Shown piece after piece: positions 36,579-49,210 of a stretch of 64,000 bases of DNA; the first letter of the stretch is position 1, and the number at the start of each line of letters is the position of its first letter. The notes beneath the pieces are model-generated. The model had not been told where the DNA came from. It saw nothing but the letters and a program-made list of their open reading frames with translations, and did not search any database. The position numbers were made by a program, and so were the translations under genes. Source of the DNA: Fallopia convolvulus (lineage: Eukaryota; Streptophyta; Magnoliopsida; Caryophyllales; Polygonaceae); the NCBI GenBank assembly GCA_964016875.1, contig OZ024729.1:20728494-20792493 (forward strand). The letters run 5' to 3'.

Positions 36579-39500
36579 TGTAACACCCCCAAATTATCTC
36601 GGGAATGTCACACGCCAGTGACCTCGTATTTTAAATGTCCGAAGTCACCCAAGGCTTTGCATCAGTTTAAATTTTGTAAAGAAATGTATTAAATTATATA
36701 AATGAACGATAGCGGAAGACTTTTGAAGGCAAACTCAATTTGTATTCAAACTTTCTTTTACAAATAAAAATTTCCTTAATAATATGAAGAATTAGCAAAA
36801 ATTAACTAGAATTTCATTGTATGATAGTCAAACTTCTTTAATAAAAATGAAGCAAACTACTTATAAAACCTTCTTGTATAGTATCATGGGCTCCATTCAT
36901 CATCACCTTGAGTGCTCTCGAATTGACGCTAGTTGCTTGCTAATACCTGGTACCACAAGTGGTCAGCCCTCAACGGGGTCAGCTAGGTCGACTCCAATAT
37001 TTATTAGGTCAAAGTAAATACTGGAAACAAGATTATTAACATTGTGAATGCACATTTTAAATGTCTAATGCACTTTACCTTACGTCGAAACTTTCCTAGC
37101 AAACGTCATACAACTCCATGAATTTCTAAACCAAGACTAGAAAGAACATAACAACAAGCACAGAGATTTAATCCAAGATATTAATAACAGTAGTAACACT
37201 AGGCTAGGTTCTTTATGGTGCTTACTCGCACTTATCTTTTTAATGACCACACATATAAACATAGGGTTGTGATTTTTAAACCATCGAGGCTCTTACGTCC
37301 TGATGAGTGGGCTCATACATCCCAAAAGATCGATTCCGGAATTTCAAAGAGCACTAGCTAGGTGCTACACCCCTCATATTCGGATGAGACAGGCAGGGTC
37401 ATGACCAGAAATAGGGTTTAGGACCATCCTAATGCGAATGTTATAAAGAGGAGTCCAGAGAAATTGTGGCTCACTCCCCTGGGTACTAAGCTAATCAAAA
37501 ACAAGTCTCAATCGAGACGACAAACACACAAAATCACAGTCATCGAGACCTAATCAGAACTAGCGCAACCTAGCAATACTAACATCTAAATGAGAATAAC
37601 AAGGTCATTATTTTCACCATGTCAATCACCTATATTATGTCTTCAGTTATTGATTTTGGTCTTGACTCACCGTATCATACTTGAAGCTCCACGAAAGGGG
37701 AGGATAGTCACACAATGGACAACACCAAGCCCTCCTTGCCATTTTTACAGGCGTATTTGACAAGCCCAAGTATGAGTGCAGATGAGTTCATGACTTACTT
37801 AGTTGTAATAACCTACTAACACAATTATTCTTAATTCTATTTTTATGGGAGAGTATAACTAAATGCTTATGCAAGTTCATTCATGATTATATTTCCATCA
37901 AACTTAATATGTTTATACATGAATTACAATACACATAATCACATCAATCAAGAGAAACAAACATGATTATTAGACTCTTCACACAAATCAAACAATTGAC
38001 TTAGCCGAGCAAATATGAGAACTTGCCTTAGATTTGAATACGACATTCAAGATTCGGAAATTTGCTTATGGACTTCATCATCTCGAAAATTTGATATCGC
38101 CTTTAATGCCGAAAGACGATGCACTAGCAAATGCGAAAAAGTTTAATTAATTGGACAAATTAATTAAACGGATCGATAATAATTAAAATTATAAACTTCA
38201 ATAAATATAATCCTTATATTTATTAAATAATTTTAATAATTAATTTATTGAATTGATTGAGTCGAAAAAAATATACCGAACGGGACAGAATGAAACGGAG
38301 GAGTCGTCTTCAACCTTGTGCATGTTACTGTTCACGGCTAATCATACACCATCTCAGTTTTCTGCTCGCTGAGGATGCTACAGATGACGAAATGGAGCGG
38401 GGCTTGATGCATTGGAACTGTGACTTCGAGAGCTTTCTAACGATATAAAGTGGGAAATTTTTCGTTGTGTATGGAGAGAGAACAACCCCAATTAACGAGG
38501 CAGTTTGGGCAGAACGATGTGTGCAGTTCAAAGAGATTCAAGTGGCTCGTTCTCCCTCGTCATGAATCGGTTCGAGGCGTATAAGGTATGGTTGGAACCG
38601 TCTTGAAGTATAGAATATGGTGGTTTAAACGGCATGTAAAAAGGTGGAGAAACAAGGAAGATATCACCGAAATACTGAGACGAGTCATGCTCTGTTTTGC
38701 ACTGGACAGATCCGACGTTTTCAATCGGGTTTTTGGAGGCGACTCCGGCGACGGATCGGGATGGGACCAGCGACAGTTGGGAGAATGCAACATCCTCTCT
38801 CTTCTTTTGGCAGTGGTGGAACCGTAGGTGGTCCGACGGCGGAGAACGGAGGCGGACACCAGCGCCTCGCGAGCAACGTTGCGCTCTGTTTTCCTGGGCA
38901 AATTCGTGACTTTCATTCGAGATTTTGGAAGGCTTAGGTCACTAGAAAATTAATGGGTGTAAAGTGTTTTCGAAGGGTTTTTCATGAGGATTCCGAATAT
39001 GGCTTCAATTTTTGGATTGGATTAACGGATTGAGAGAAATTCGAGTTTGAATGAGGGAGGCGGCATTCTAGGGTTTCAGTCTAAGATGTGAGAATTTCGA
39101 GCAAATGGGGCATCAATTTATAGGGCTTTTGATTCGTGGGGGTTAAGGAAATCGATATATTTACTTTCCTAGTTGGATAGACTCGCAATCGTAGCCCAGA
39201 ATCTTTGATTTTCGGATTTGAATTTATAAGAAAACAACCAAGGAAGGAAGGAGGAAAGTAAAAGTAGTTTCAAAATAATAATTTTTTTTTTGTTTTATAA
39301 ATCACCTATATCTTTAAAGAATAAACTTCTAATAAAATTATTCCTCATAAGAAAATAAAATCTTAAGGATATAAGACCTTATAATTTCCAAAATGAATGT
39401 ATTCATAAGATAAGCTATCTTTTTAATTTAATTCTTTTAAAGTATGGAAACTTATAAAAATATTAATTTATTCTATAAGAATACTTTTTAATTCCATTAT

Positions 39501-39734
39501 CATATTATAACGAAAATAAATTGATCATCCATTTATTTGTTTTATAAGACCTATAAATTTTAACTATGGTCATTCGGGTATGATCCCCTTATCCAAATAA
39601 CTTATATAAGTTATTTGCTAATAAAATAATGCAGTTATAATGTTTTAATAAAGCCACATATATTTATTTTAAAACAAAAAATATAATTAAGAGAAATTAC
39701 ATAAATACCCTTATAGAAAAATAGGGTTATTACA
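36579..39734 (-). mobile_element. Large Gypsy (Tekay-like) 3' LTR
   Basis: A 3156-bp LTR starts TGTAACACCC and ends GGTTATTACA in plus orientation. Directly beyond it, 39735-39780 reads as the reverse complement of gtttcggggacgaaactc, the phrase found just before the 3' LTR in Tekay/Del chromoviruses. It is therefore a minus-strand 3' LTR. Short ORFs inside (38257-38937) are non-coding LTR sequence. Confidence 0.65.
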
Positions 39735-39960
39735 ATAGTACCCACTTAAAAAGAGTTTCGTCCCCGAAACTAGAAGGAGATATGATTTAACAACGTATTA
39801 AAGTACCTTCTTTAAAGCTGAGAGTTATTATAATGCTACGCACTTTAAAAAGTGTTTTGTCCTCGAAATTAGAAAGACTCGAGAAAGGAAAAGTACTAAT
39901 GTACTCTTCTTTAAAAGAGAGGGTTATTACGGTCAACTAGTGGTGACTTATTGAATAAAG
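39735..39960 (-). repeat. Duplicated polypurine-tract region of the Gypsy element
   Basis: Two imperfect ~110-bp copies each contain 'cacttaaaaagagttt-cgtcc-cgaaa' and 'aaagtac(c)ttctttaaa...gagttatta' (39744-39830 and 39840-39930). The rest of the internal region is gone. Confidence 0.5.
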
Positions 39961-40229
39961 AAGTAACTGAAGAAACAACAAGCACATATAACGTTTTAAA
40001 AGACTACAAAGACCAAGGGTTTCTTCATTGATGGTCCCCTGCAACTAACATAAATAGATGTTGAAACAAGTGGTGCAATTAAGCTGAGCAACTATTTTCT
40101 CACAGAAAGAAGGTTGAAACTAAACTTATGAACAAGAAAGACATCTTTGAGGGTCAATTTAGAAGAAAAAACAACAATCCCAACAAAATTCATAGATACG
40201 AAATATCCAAGTGGCATAGAAATATAAAT

Positions 40230-41600
40230 GAGAGAATCTAACGTCTTTAAATTAGAAAGTGAAATCTAGATTGTAAGACATGTGATCACTAGCCCCAGTA
40301 TCCATTGTCCAAGTCATCCTAAAAAATAAATTTAAGAAACGGGAAAAGAGGAAATACCAAAATAATTTTCAATTATGATGCTAATATCATTTGTAGAGAG
40401 ATGAATTATGCAAGGTTCGCGACCTTAGAAGTGCCAACTCATGCCAACACAGGGACTTCTTAAGAGGCGACTCATCCTACTAGAGCGCTTGACCCTACAC
40501 ACTTAATTTTAGGATTTTTTGTCCTCACTTGAACTCTGAAAAGGAACACCCCTCATGGATAGCATCTCAATTTCGTATAAACCATTGGGGTGTTATAATC
40601 TCCTTAATTTAAACACTTGACATCCTCATCAAGGCTTAAGGACTATGCTCTAAGTCGACTGACCACCATCTAGGCCAAGCCAACTCATAACCCAAAATAG
40701 ACTTCGATATCATTTGTAAGGCCCATAACCTTAGAAGTGCCAATCCATGCCAACATAGGAACTTCACAAGAGGTCACCCATCTTGGTAGTGTTCTGGCCC
40801 TTGCACAAATAACTTTAAAGTTCTTTGTTCTCACTCGAACCCTTAAAAGGAGGAGCCCTTGTTGGCATGGGTAGCATCTCAATCCCGTATAAATCACTAG
40901 GGTATTACAAATAAAATGATCTATATAAGACTAACCATTTAAGGTGTTCAATGAGAAGAAGAAATTGAAATAGGGTTCTTAGATTTGGGATAACTAATGA
41001 GCTTGAGACATCTTTCAATAGAATAACCAACCTTTTCGCAATGAGTGCAAAAGTTGGGGTTTCTTTCTTTTCCATTAGCATTGGATTGTGTACACTACGG
41101 TAAAAAAGGATGAATCAACCAAGAGGCAATTGGAAGCAAGAACGCCACGATGTCTTTTTTCTTGGTTAAAAGGGGAATAGGCCTAGTTAATAATAGGCAA
41201 TGGATCCATTGTCAAGATTGAACCTTGAACATCAAATATATTATCATTAAGGCCCATGAGAAATTTCTACAATTATTGATCAAATTCATAATTTTAAATT
41301 GCTTAAGACAAATTGCAAGAACGATCAAGGGAAAAGCATGAAGAGAATCTTGGTCATCCAAAATTCTTTTGAGTTGAGTACAGAAACTAGCGACATTAAG
41401 CCCCTTTTAAATTGAATGCTTTTGAGCACCATTTCCTTGAGAAAACATAGAATCGAGATCCATCCAAATTGTGTTAGAATCACAAAAGAAGAGAAAACTA
41501 TCAACAATTAGTCATAGTGTTTAGCAACCAAGAGATCGCCATGTCGTTAGAACGCTCTAGGGGCAAAAAAAAGGTGAATCAAGAGCAGGACTTGCAATTT
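40230..41600 (-). pseudogene. Decayed Copia gag-protease fragment
   Basis: The minus-strand translation shows gag of the UBN2 type (WMDLDSMFSQGNGAQK near 41440), then a CCHC-type knuckle PNFCTHCEKVGYSIERC near 41040, then a protease start MDTGASDHM near 40300, with stops and shifts between. This is the normal Copia order. It hosts the Cassandra element at 40409. Integrase and reverse transcriptase are absent. Confidence 0.65.
40409..40909 (-). mobile_element. Cassandra TRIM with 5S rRNA-derived LTRs
   Basis: Two ~190-bp direct repeats (40409-40597 and 40715-40909), with TG...CA-type ends, enclose 117 bp. In minus orientation each LTR contains sequence close to the 3' half of plant 5S rRNA: agatgggtgacctcttgtga (40715-40909 copy) and the weaker ggatgagtcgcctcttaaga, followed by guccu-like and guguuggca-like blocks. 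The internal end next to the 5' LTR, atgatatcgaagtc, resembles the tRNA-Met primer site. Flanks are AATTA and AATAA. It has no coding capacity; it is one of the smallest LTR elements known in plants. Confidence 0.75.
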
Positions 41601-43072
41601 TTCCATTGACAAACCCAATCTTATTCATGGCTGAAAAGTAACTGTCATGGAGTGCTTCCAAGCAAAGAAGCTAGTGCGACAAACACTTTTGAAAAGAGTG
41701 TCATGCCAGGGGAGCACTGTAGGGGAGTCTTCTGGATGAACATGCAATTGACCAACAGAGTTTAAAGCCATTGATCGACCAAACAAAAATCTTGAATTAT
41801 CGATAGCTATTGATAAAGCTCAAAGTCATCAAACAATTGAAGTAGAAAGGCCAAATATCTTTATTAAAAGTTAAATGTCCTCTCTACAAATAAAAATTGA
41901 CGATAAATAAAAAGTATTTTTGACAAAGGATGTGTCATCCAGTCCAAAAAGCTTAAAGGTTGAAAGTGAACATTTAGATCTATTTGAAATTTAGAGTAAT
42001 TTATGTATCGTCCCACTTGAGGAGGAGTTCGAACAATAACCATTACAAATAGAACAAAATCAATATTATTAACAAAAAACGCCTTAAGCATCAACTTTAC
42101 GGGCTATAACTCCTATAAGGACGCATCTTTTGTCCCATTAGTTTTTGGCATCAAAATGTGTTGGCACGATAATTCTTGTCCAAGGACCATACTTCTGGCC
42201 GAATTTGTTTTGAGCTAGTTTTGCAATTACTCAATTAATACACATAAACTAAAACCATTTCACTTGCGGATTCTCTTTTTGCTTTATAACTTAGCGAAGA
42301 ATCTATATTTGTTATGAATATACGTACATAGATCTCGACATCTCGATCGATTCCCCTTAAAAAATGGACAAAAAATGGTGGCATAACACACATTGGCGGG
42401 TTGTCCATCTCAAATTAATTTTCTTAGAGATTTTTCAAAAAATATTGTATATTTTTCTAGTGTGAAAAAGTATTTTCTTTTTGTACAACTGATGAACGCT
42501 AGGTAGCCTTTCAAATAACATGTCGGCCTAAATTATCTAAATAGATTATTTTCAAATTGTCACTAAAGAATGTTGACTACTCATCATACTGTTTGGGTCT
42601 ATATTATAATTCAATTGCAATTCTTCAATGTTAGAGCATCTGCATTGATGATACATGGAGTATTAGTGTATTACAACTTAAAAAAAAGTCAGATTTTTAA
42701 AGTCTAGCACAATACACTCGACACTTTACACACGTACTTTATTGACATTCTTTCATTTTCTTTTTTTAATAGTTAAAAAACTCAATCTGAGTTTCACCAC
42801 TATAGATGCTCTTATAATTTCAGATGCTAGAAAATTTGCAGGCTCATGTGAAAAAATTTAAATCCACTAATATATGTTAGAAAAATGAATAATATCTACA
42901 ATGATTTTTCAATAAGTAAGAGCAAATTTGTTATATTTTAAAATTAACGTAAAATAATACATTATTATGAGGAATTTATACAAGCCCTAAGAAATGTCCA
43001 CATTCTTTTAAAAATTATTAATCATTGTCAAGTTATCTTATATAAAAAAATAACAATAATAATAATAAGGGC
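41601..43072. other. AT-rich spacer
   Basis: No gene is visible. The left part (to about 42100) may be further decayed Copia sequence on the minus strand. The rest is AT-rich with no terminal repeats that I could pair. Confidence 0.4.
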
Positions 43073-43370
43073 CCGGTGTTGGATGAAGAAAAATCAAGAT
43101 CGCAAATTGTTTTACTTGAAAATGGAAAAAATACGGCATGGGCGAATTTTTAGCATATTTACAGAAAAAATGGATACAGGGGACAAACGCAAAATGTGCA
43201 TAAAAAATGGTTGCAAGTGCATCAAAAGGAGGCGGAATGTGCATCAAAACTTGGATCTTAATTACATGTTTGTGCATTAAAATTAGTCGTATATTTGCAT
43301 CAAAATTCATTGTCCTATATGCATCAAAACAAGTCGTGTGTGCATCAAAATAACTAAGCAAAGGATGATT
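43073..43370 (+). mobile_element. End of a second Mutator-like unit related to 26345-28490
   Basis: gttggatgaagaaaaatcaa, then acttgaaaatgg and atacggcatgggcgaatttt, follow the same order as the inverted right end of the 26345-28490 unit (28320-28420). Beyond it is a degenerate array of 'tgtgcatcaaaa' (43190-43360), comparable in position to the minisatellites of the first copy. The other end was not found. Confidence 0.5.
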
Positions 43371-44010
43371 TTTGTCTAATGTTGAGAGAATGAGAAGACA
43401 TTTGCTGCTTATGATAATTGCCCATGGTGCCAGGACGTTATAGCGATCGTGGAAGACTATGAGCAATGTTTCGTGATTGTCCGATGGTTAAGCATATTAG
43501 GATTCCTCTGAAAATTACTGAACTGAAGCCTTCCTTTTTTCAGATGCCTTTTGCAGTATGGATTATGAGCAACATCTTGAACAAAGGAAAGGTCGGGGCA
43601 TCGATTAGTGTGTGATCTTCTCGATAATGATGTGGTGGGCTTGGCAATGGAGAAACGCCAAGGTGTTTGCGGAAGAGCTGCAGATTACAGATAAGGCTGG
43701 ATTCATTGTGCAACAAGCGAAGGAGTATTTGACGACTACAAGTAAGTATTCTTGCTTAGAGCTTTTTTCTTCAAAGATTTTGTAGGATGTTACTTGGGCG
43801 GTGTCAGATGAAGGTTGGATAAAAGTTAACACCGATGGATCGGTTAGAAACGAGGGCATGTCGGCGGCTAGTGGGGTTCTTCATGACCATTATGAGCAGT
43901 GGATTTGTGGATTTTCTCATGATATCGGAGCTAGCTCGGTACCATGGAGGAGCTTTGGGGGATTCTTGATGGCCTTAATTAACATTGCTTGGGAAAGAGG
44001 CTTTCGTCAC

Positions 44011-44564
44011 TGTTAGGTTTTGGAGTCTGACTTAAAGAGGGTCGAGCTGAGCAGAGGGATACGGGCTCAAGACAGTCGAGATTAGTGTCAGCGCGGGCAA
44101 GGGCGCAGGAAGGCGCAACCGCGGAACAACGCCGGTGCCCGCGTTATCACAACAGAAGCCAGTCGTGGTCTGAGTAACGGGCGGCGCGCCCGTGCTACGG
44201 AGTATCGCGCCCGCACCATGGAGGAGCGCAACCGCGCTTCCTGGTGAAGTGCTCGTGCCGCCTTACGCGTTGATTCCGCGTTGGTTTCGTGCTTGTAATA
44301 TTTTCGGGCCTTTATTATATTTTCTTATTTATGGAAGAATATCTTCTGAAATTAGGAGAGCCTCTCTATTTAAACCTAATTATGACTATTGTAATTGTAT
44401 CCACAAATTGAGAAAATCTCTGGCTTGGTAGTGCCCCCAGACGTAGTCATTCCTGACGAACTGGGTCAACAAATCTTCTGTTTTCTTGCTTATTGTTTGT
44501 TTTTGATTTCTCCTGAGAGTTTGTGAGGCCATTGTTCTTTGCAGTAGGTTTGAATTTCCTAACA
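44011..44564 (+). repeat. 5' LTR of the Copia element
   Basis: 554 bp. It contains a GC-rich block with GCGCGCCCG runs near 44185 and a plant-type TATA-like segment (ctctatttaaac) near 44370. It differs from the 3' LTR by scattered substitutions. Confidence 0.88.
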
Positions 44565-44598
44565 ACTGGTATCAGAGCGGCAGGTTCATACAGAAGCA

Positions 44599-47500
44599 AT
44601 GAGCGGAAAGATTCTAGTGGAGAAGTTCGATGGGACAGACTTCGGTTTCTGGAAGATGCAAATGGAAGACTACCTCTATGGTAAGGATCTTCACTTGCCT
44701 CTTGGAAAGCAGCCGATGGACATGGATGATGCTGAATGGCAGTAGTTGGATAGAAAGGCGATGAGTGTAATTCGGCTAACCCTGTCCCGGAACGTAGCCC
44801 ATCGAACGGTGAATGCTAAGACATCAAGGGAACTTCTTTCAATCTTGTTCGCGTTGTATGAGAAATCGTCAGTCGTGAACAAGGTGCACTTGGTAAGGCG
44901 GTTAGTCAACCAAAAAATGAAGGAAGACACCACGGTTTCGAAGTACCTGAATGAATTCAACATGATAATCGCGCAAATACAGTCAGTGGAGATTGAATTC
45001 GACGATGAGGTTTGTGCCCTAATTTTACTTTCTTCTTTACCTGAAAGTTGGAATGGAACTGTTACTACTCTTAGTGCTTCGGTTGGGAAAAAAAGTTAAA
45101 ATTTGATGATGTAAGGGATCGATGATGAGCGAAGAAATTCGCAGAAAAGAAATAGGTTCTTCACCGGGATCGGAATTGAATGTCGGTCAAAGGTTCAGAT
45201 CTGATTCAAGAAAGAAGCCTGACCGTGGTAAATCGAAGTCCAAGGGGAGGGAAAAGTCCACCAAGGACAAGAGCAAGGTTAAATGTTGGAACTATAATGA
45301 GTTTGGACACTTCAGGAATGAGTGTCAAGCTCCAAAATACAAGACAACGAATAATGCAGACAATTCAGTGAATATTGCGTCAGACGATGATGGTGATGTT
45401 CTGATTCTGAGTTTAGGCAGTTAGCTGGAGTCTTGGGTGTTGGATTCAAGTGCATCTTTCCATTCTTGCAGTGATGATGGTATTATGGAAAACTATTCTC
45501 CTGGGAATTCAGGAAAGGTCTATCTTGCTGATGATGAGGCCTTGGATATTGCAGGGAAAGGAGATGTTCATGTTGGAACTCCTAATGGTTCTACACTAAT
45601 GTTGCATGATGTAAGGCATATTCCTGGCTTGAAAAGGAACTCGCTTTCTATTGGGCAACTGGATGATGAAGGTTATCAAGTGACCTTTGGGTGTAGTACT
45701 TGGAAGATTACTAAGGGAGCCATGATATTGGCTCGTGGTAAGAAAGAAGGAACGTTATATTTGACAGGTGGCGTTCGGGATAGCATTGTTGTTGCAAGGG
45801 CTGAATGTGATGCTGATTTGTGGCACTGTCGTTTGGGTCATATGAGTGAAAAAGGAATAAAGGTTCTGTGTTCTAAGGGTTTGCTACTAGGTCTGAAGTC
45901 TGTTGATATTGGGATGTGTGAAGACTGTGCTCTTGGGAAGCAGAAAAGGGTAAGTTTCTCAAGAGGTGGTAGAGCTCTGAGGAAACAAAAACTGGAGCTG
46001 GTTCACAACGACTTATGGGGGTCGGCCCTAGTGACCTCCATGGGAGGTGCATCCTACTACATGACTTTTATTGATGACTCCACAAGAGAAGTGTGGGTTT
46101 ATTTCTTTAAGCAGAAATCTGATGCTTTTGGTTTCTTTAAGAAATGGAAAGCCCGAGTTGAAACTAAAACAGGTCTCAAGGTTAAATGTTTGAGATCTGA
46201 TAATGGGGGAGAGTATGAGCTTCAAGAGTTTAAGAGTTATTGTGCTGACAATGGGATTAGAATGGAGAAGACTCTTAAAGGGACTCCTCAAGAGAACGGA
46301 GTGGCAAAACACATGAATAGAACTCTGAATGAACGTGCTAGAAGTATGAGGTTGAAGTGAGGACTTCTAAAGATGTTTTGGGCTGAGGTAGTGAATACTA
46401 AAGCTTACCTGATTAATAGAGGACCTTCAACTCCCTTGGAGAACGGGATTCCAGAAGAGATTTGGACATGCAAGAAGGAAAATCTCTCCTTTCTACACAT
46501 TTTTTGGTGTACTGTATATGTTCATATTGTTGATGTTGAGAGGAGTAAATTAGATGCCAAGTTTGTTAAGTGCACCTTTATTGGATATGAAGGTGGTGAA
46601 TTTGGATATCGTTTTTGGGATGATCAAAAGAAGAAGGTTATTTCAAAGTCGGGATGTTGTGTTTGATGAGAAGGTGTTGTACAAGGACAGATTGAGTGTT
46701 GAGTCTAAGTCTGATTCTGATGTTGTTAAGCTAGATATCTCTAATTTGGGTGGGAGCAGAAGGGTTCTAGACAGGCAAGGGCCTGTTGAAGTTGAATTAC
46801 AAAGCAGTGATGACCAAGAGGTCATTGAAGAGCAACCCCACTCTCCTGAGGTTCAGTTGAGGAGGTCGACAAGGGAGCGTAGATCGCTTGATAGATATTA
46901 TCCTTCTAATTTCTAGCTGTTGTTGACTGATAATGGTGAGCCGGAATGTTATGTTGAGGCGTCTTGCAGTCAAGATGTGAGAAAGTGGAAGTTGGCCATG
47001 GATAATGAGATGAATTCTTTAATGACCAACCAGACTTAGGAGTTGGTTAAGCTTCCAAGTGGCAAGAGGGATTTGCATAATAAAAGGGTTTACAAAGTGA
47101 AAGAGGAGGCTGATGGGAGCAAAGGTTACAAGGCAAGGTTGGTTGTAAAGGGGTTTTAGTAGAAGTATGGTACAAGAAATTTGATTCTTTCATGCAAGAC
47201 ATCAAGTTGTAAGAATTGAGGTTGATCACTACTGCTACTTCAAGAAGATTGGAAATGGCTATATCATCTTGTTGCTATATGTTGATGACATGTTGATAGC
47301 TGGAACAAGTGCTCAAGAAGTGAGCAAGATGAAAGAGCAATTGTCCAAGAGGTTTGCCATGAAAGACTTGGTAGATGCTAAGCAGATTTTGGGTATGAGA
47401 ATTGAAAGAGATAGGGTGGCAGGCAAGTTGTATCTATCACATGCTGAGTATATCAAGAAGGTCTTGAAAAGGTTCAACATGGAGGATGCAAAACCTGTCA

Positions 47501-48242
47501 ATCTTCCATTAGGCAGTCAGTTTAGGTTGTCTAATAAGGACAACCCTAGGAGTCAGAATGGGCGTGCCCAAATGCAAAAGACACCATATGCTTCTGCAAT
47601 TGGGAGCCTAATGTATGCAATGGTGTGCACTAGGCTTGACATTGCACATGCGGTGGGAGTAGTAAGTCGTTTCATGGGGAATCCAGGAAGAAAGCATTGT
47701 GAGGCAGTGAAGTGGGTTCTAAGATATTTGAGGAGTACCACTGATAAGGCCTTGTGTTTCCAAGGCAAGAGAGTTGTGTTAGCAGGATTTGTTGATGCTG
47801 AGTTTGCTTCTAGTGACTTTAATAAGAGAAGGAGTACACTAGGTATGTGTTCACTTTGGGAAGTACTGCGGTCTCTTGGGCTTCAAAGTTGCAGAAGGTT
47901 GCTGCTTTGTCTACCACAGAAGCTAAATATATTGTAGTGAGTGAGGCAAGCAAGAAGATGGTATGGTTGCAGAATTTCTTAGGTGAGTTGGGAAAGGGGC
48001 AAGGTGATAGCATTCTTTACAGTGACAGTCAGAGTGCCATTCACTTGGCTAAAAATATGGCGTTTCATTCAAGGACAAAGCACATTGAGGTGAAGTATCA
48101 CTACATACGACATCTTCTAGAGAAAAAGATATTGCAACTAGTGAAGATTTTAGGGCGTGAAAATCCTGCTGACATGTTGACTAAGGTTGTGACCTTAGAG
48201 AAGCTGAAGTTGTGCATGGCTTTAGCGGGCCTTAGTACTTAA
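44599..48242 (+). pseudogene. Copia Gag-Pol polyprotein, interrupted and internally deleted
   Basis: The domains appear in Copia order. Gag starts MSGKILVEKFDGTDFGFW; the knuckle is CWNYNEFGHFRNEC; the protease is WVLDSSASFHSC, with Ser in place of the usual Thr-Gly of the active site. Integrase has WHCRLGHMS, FIDDSTREVWVYF and SDNGGEY. Reverse transcriptase retains only its start (near 47100) and YVDDMLIAG; RNase H retains STTEAKYIVVSEA and DSQSAIHLA. Damage includes TAG at 44743-44745, a shift in an A run near 45090, stops near 45422 and 46358, loss of roughly 100 reverse-transcriptase codons near 47165, and a shift near 47845. It cannot make a working polymerase. Confidence 0.88.
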
Positions 48243-48326
48243 GTTGAGGGCCCGACACTACCTCTACCAGATGGGATTATGTTGTTGAATACATCTACAA
48301 TTGGAGTCAGTCTCCAGGTGGGAGAT

Positions 48327-48883
48327 TGTTAGGTTTTGGAGCCTGACTTAAAGAGGGTCGGGCTGAGCAGAGGGATACGGGCTCAAGGGAGTCGAGATTA
48401 CCGTCAGCGCGGGAAAGGGCGCAGGAAGGCGCGACCGCGGCACAACGCCGGTGCCCGTGTTATCGTAACAGAAGTCAGCCGCGGTTTGAGTAACGGTCGG
48501 CGCGCCCGCGCTACGGGGTGCCGCGGCCGCGCCATGGAGGAACGCGACCGCGCTTCCTGGGGAAGTGCCCACGCTGCCTTACGCGTTGATTCCGCGTTGG
48601 TTTCCTGCTTGCAATATTTTCGGGCCTTTATTATATCTTCTTATTTATGGAAGAATATCTTCAGAAATTAGGAGAACCTCTCTATTTAAACCTAATTATG
48701 ACTATTGTAATTGTATCCACATATTGAGAGAAAAATCCCTGGCTTGGTAGTGCCCCCAGACGTAGTCATTCCTGACGAACTGGGTCAACAAATCTTCTGT
48801 GTTCTTGCTTATTGTTTGTTTCTGATTTCTCCTGAGAGTTTGTGATGTCGTTGTTCTTTGCAGTAGGTCCGAATTTCCTAACA
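48327..48883 (+). repeat. 3' LTR of the Copia element
   Basis: 557 bp, matching 44011-44564 throughout and ending TTTCCTAACA before the GTCAC duplication. Confidence 0.88.
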
Positions 48884-49210
48884 GTCACGTGATCGTTGAG
48901 TCGAACTCTCAACTTGTTATTGGCCTTCTCAATTCGCGGATGAGGTCTAGCCATCCGTTGTTCAACATGGTTATCCGATGCCAAGGCTTTATTAGTAGGG
49001 ATTGGACTATCAAATTCCTTCATGTGTATCGAGAGGCAAATTCGATTGCGCATATTACTTCGCGTCGTTTGCATTTTCTTTTCTGTTAAGTATGCATACA
49101 TTGTTTGCCCCTCTCGAGGGGATTAATCTTTTGCTTTATGATGATGCAAGGGGTCGGACTATCCCCGCTTAATGACTACTTTGCCATTTTGTACTATTAT
49201 TAATAAAATT

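Larger units (their letters stand above)
44011..48883 (+). mobile_element. Copia retrotransposon with defective polyprotein
   Basis: The element runs from TGTTAGG to CCTAACA with the exact duplication GTCAC (44006-44010 and 48884-48888). LTRs at 44011-44564 and 48327-48883 are nearly the same length and very similar. The primer site TGGTATCAGAGC (tRNA-Met) is at 44567-44578. A polypurine tract, aggtgggagat, precedes the 3' LTR. It is inserted in the RNase H region of an older LINE. Confidence 0.9.
43473..49210 (+). pseudogene. LINE 3' part (zinc-binding region and RNase H), split by a Copia insertion
   Basis: Left piece 43473-44010: FFQMPFAVWIMSNILNKGK is followed after breaks by WIKVNTDGSVRNEGMSAASG, the RNase H start. 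The right piece from 48889 continues with IVESNSQLVIGLLNSR and IKFLHVYREANSIAHITS, the later RNase H motifs, and ends near 49210 with an AATAAA-like ttaataaaat. The two halves join at the duplicated GTCAC. Several frame breaks show it was already decaying. Confidence 0.75.

Noticed and set aside
38257..38937. Cluster of short ORFs on both strands
   Set aside because: They lie inside the 3.2-kb Gypsy LTR, overlap in several frames and show no protein features.
40715..40909. Possible 5S rRNA gene
   Set aside because: Only the 3' half resembles 5S. The sequence occurs as a direct pair with LTR-like ends and a primer-site-like motif, so it is better explained as a Cassandra element.
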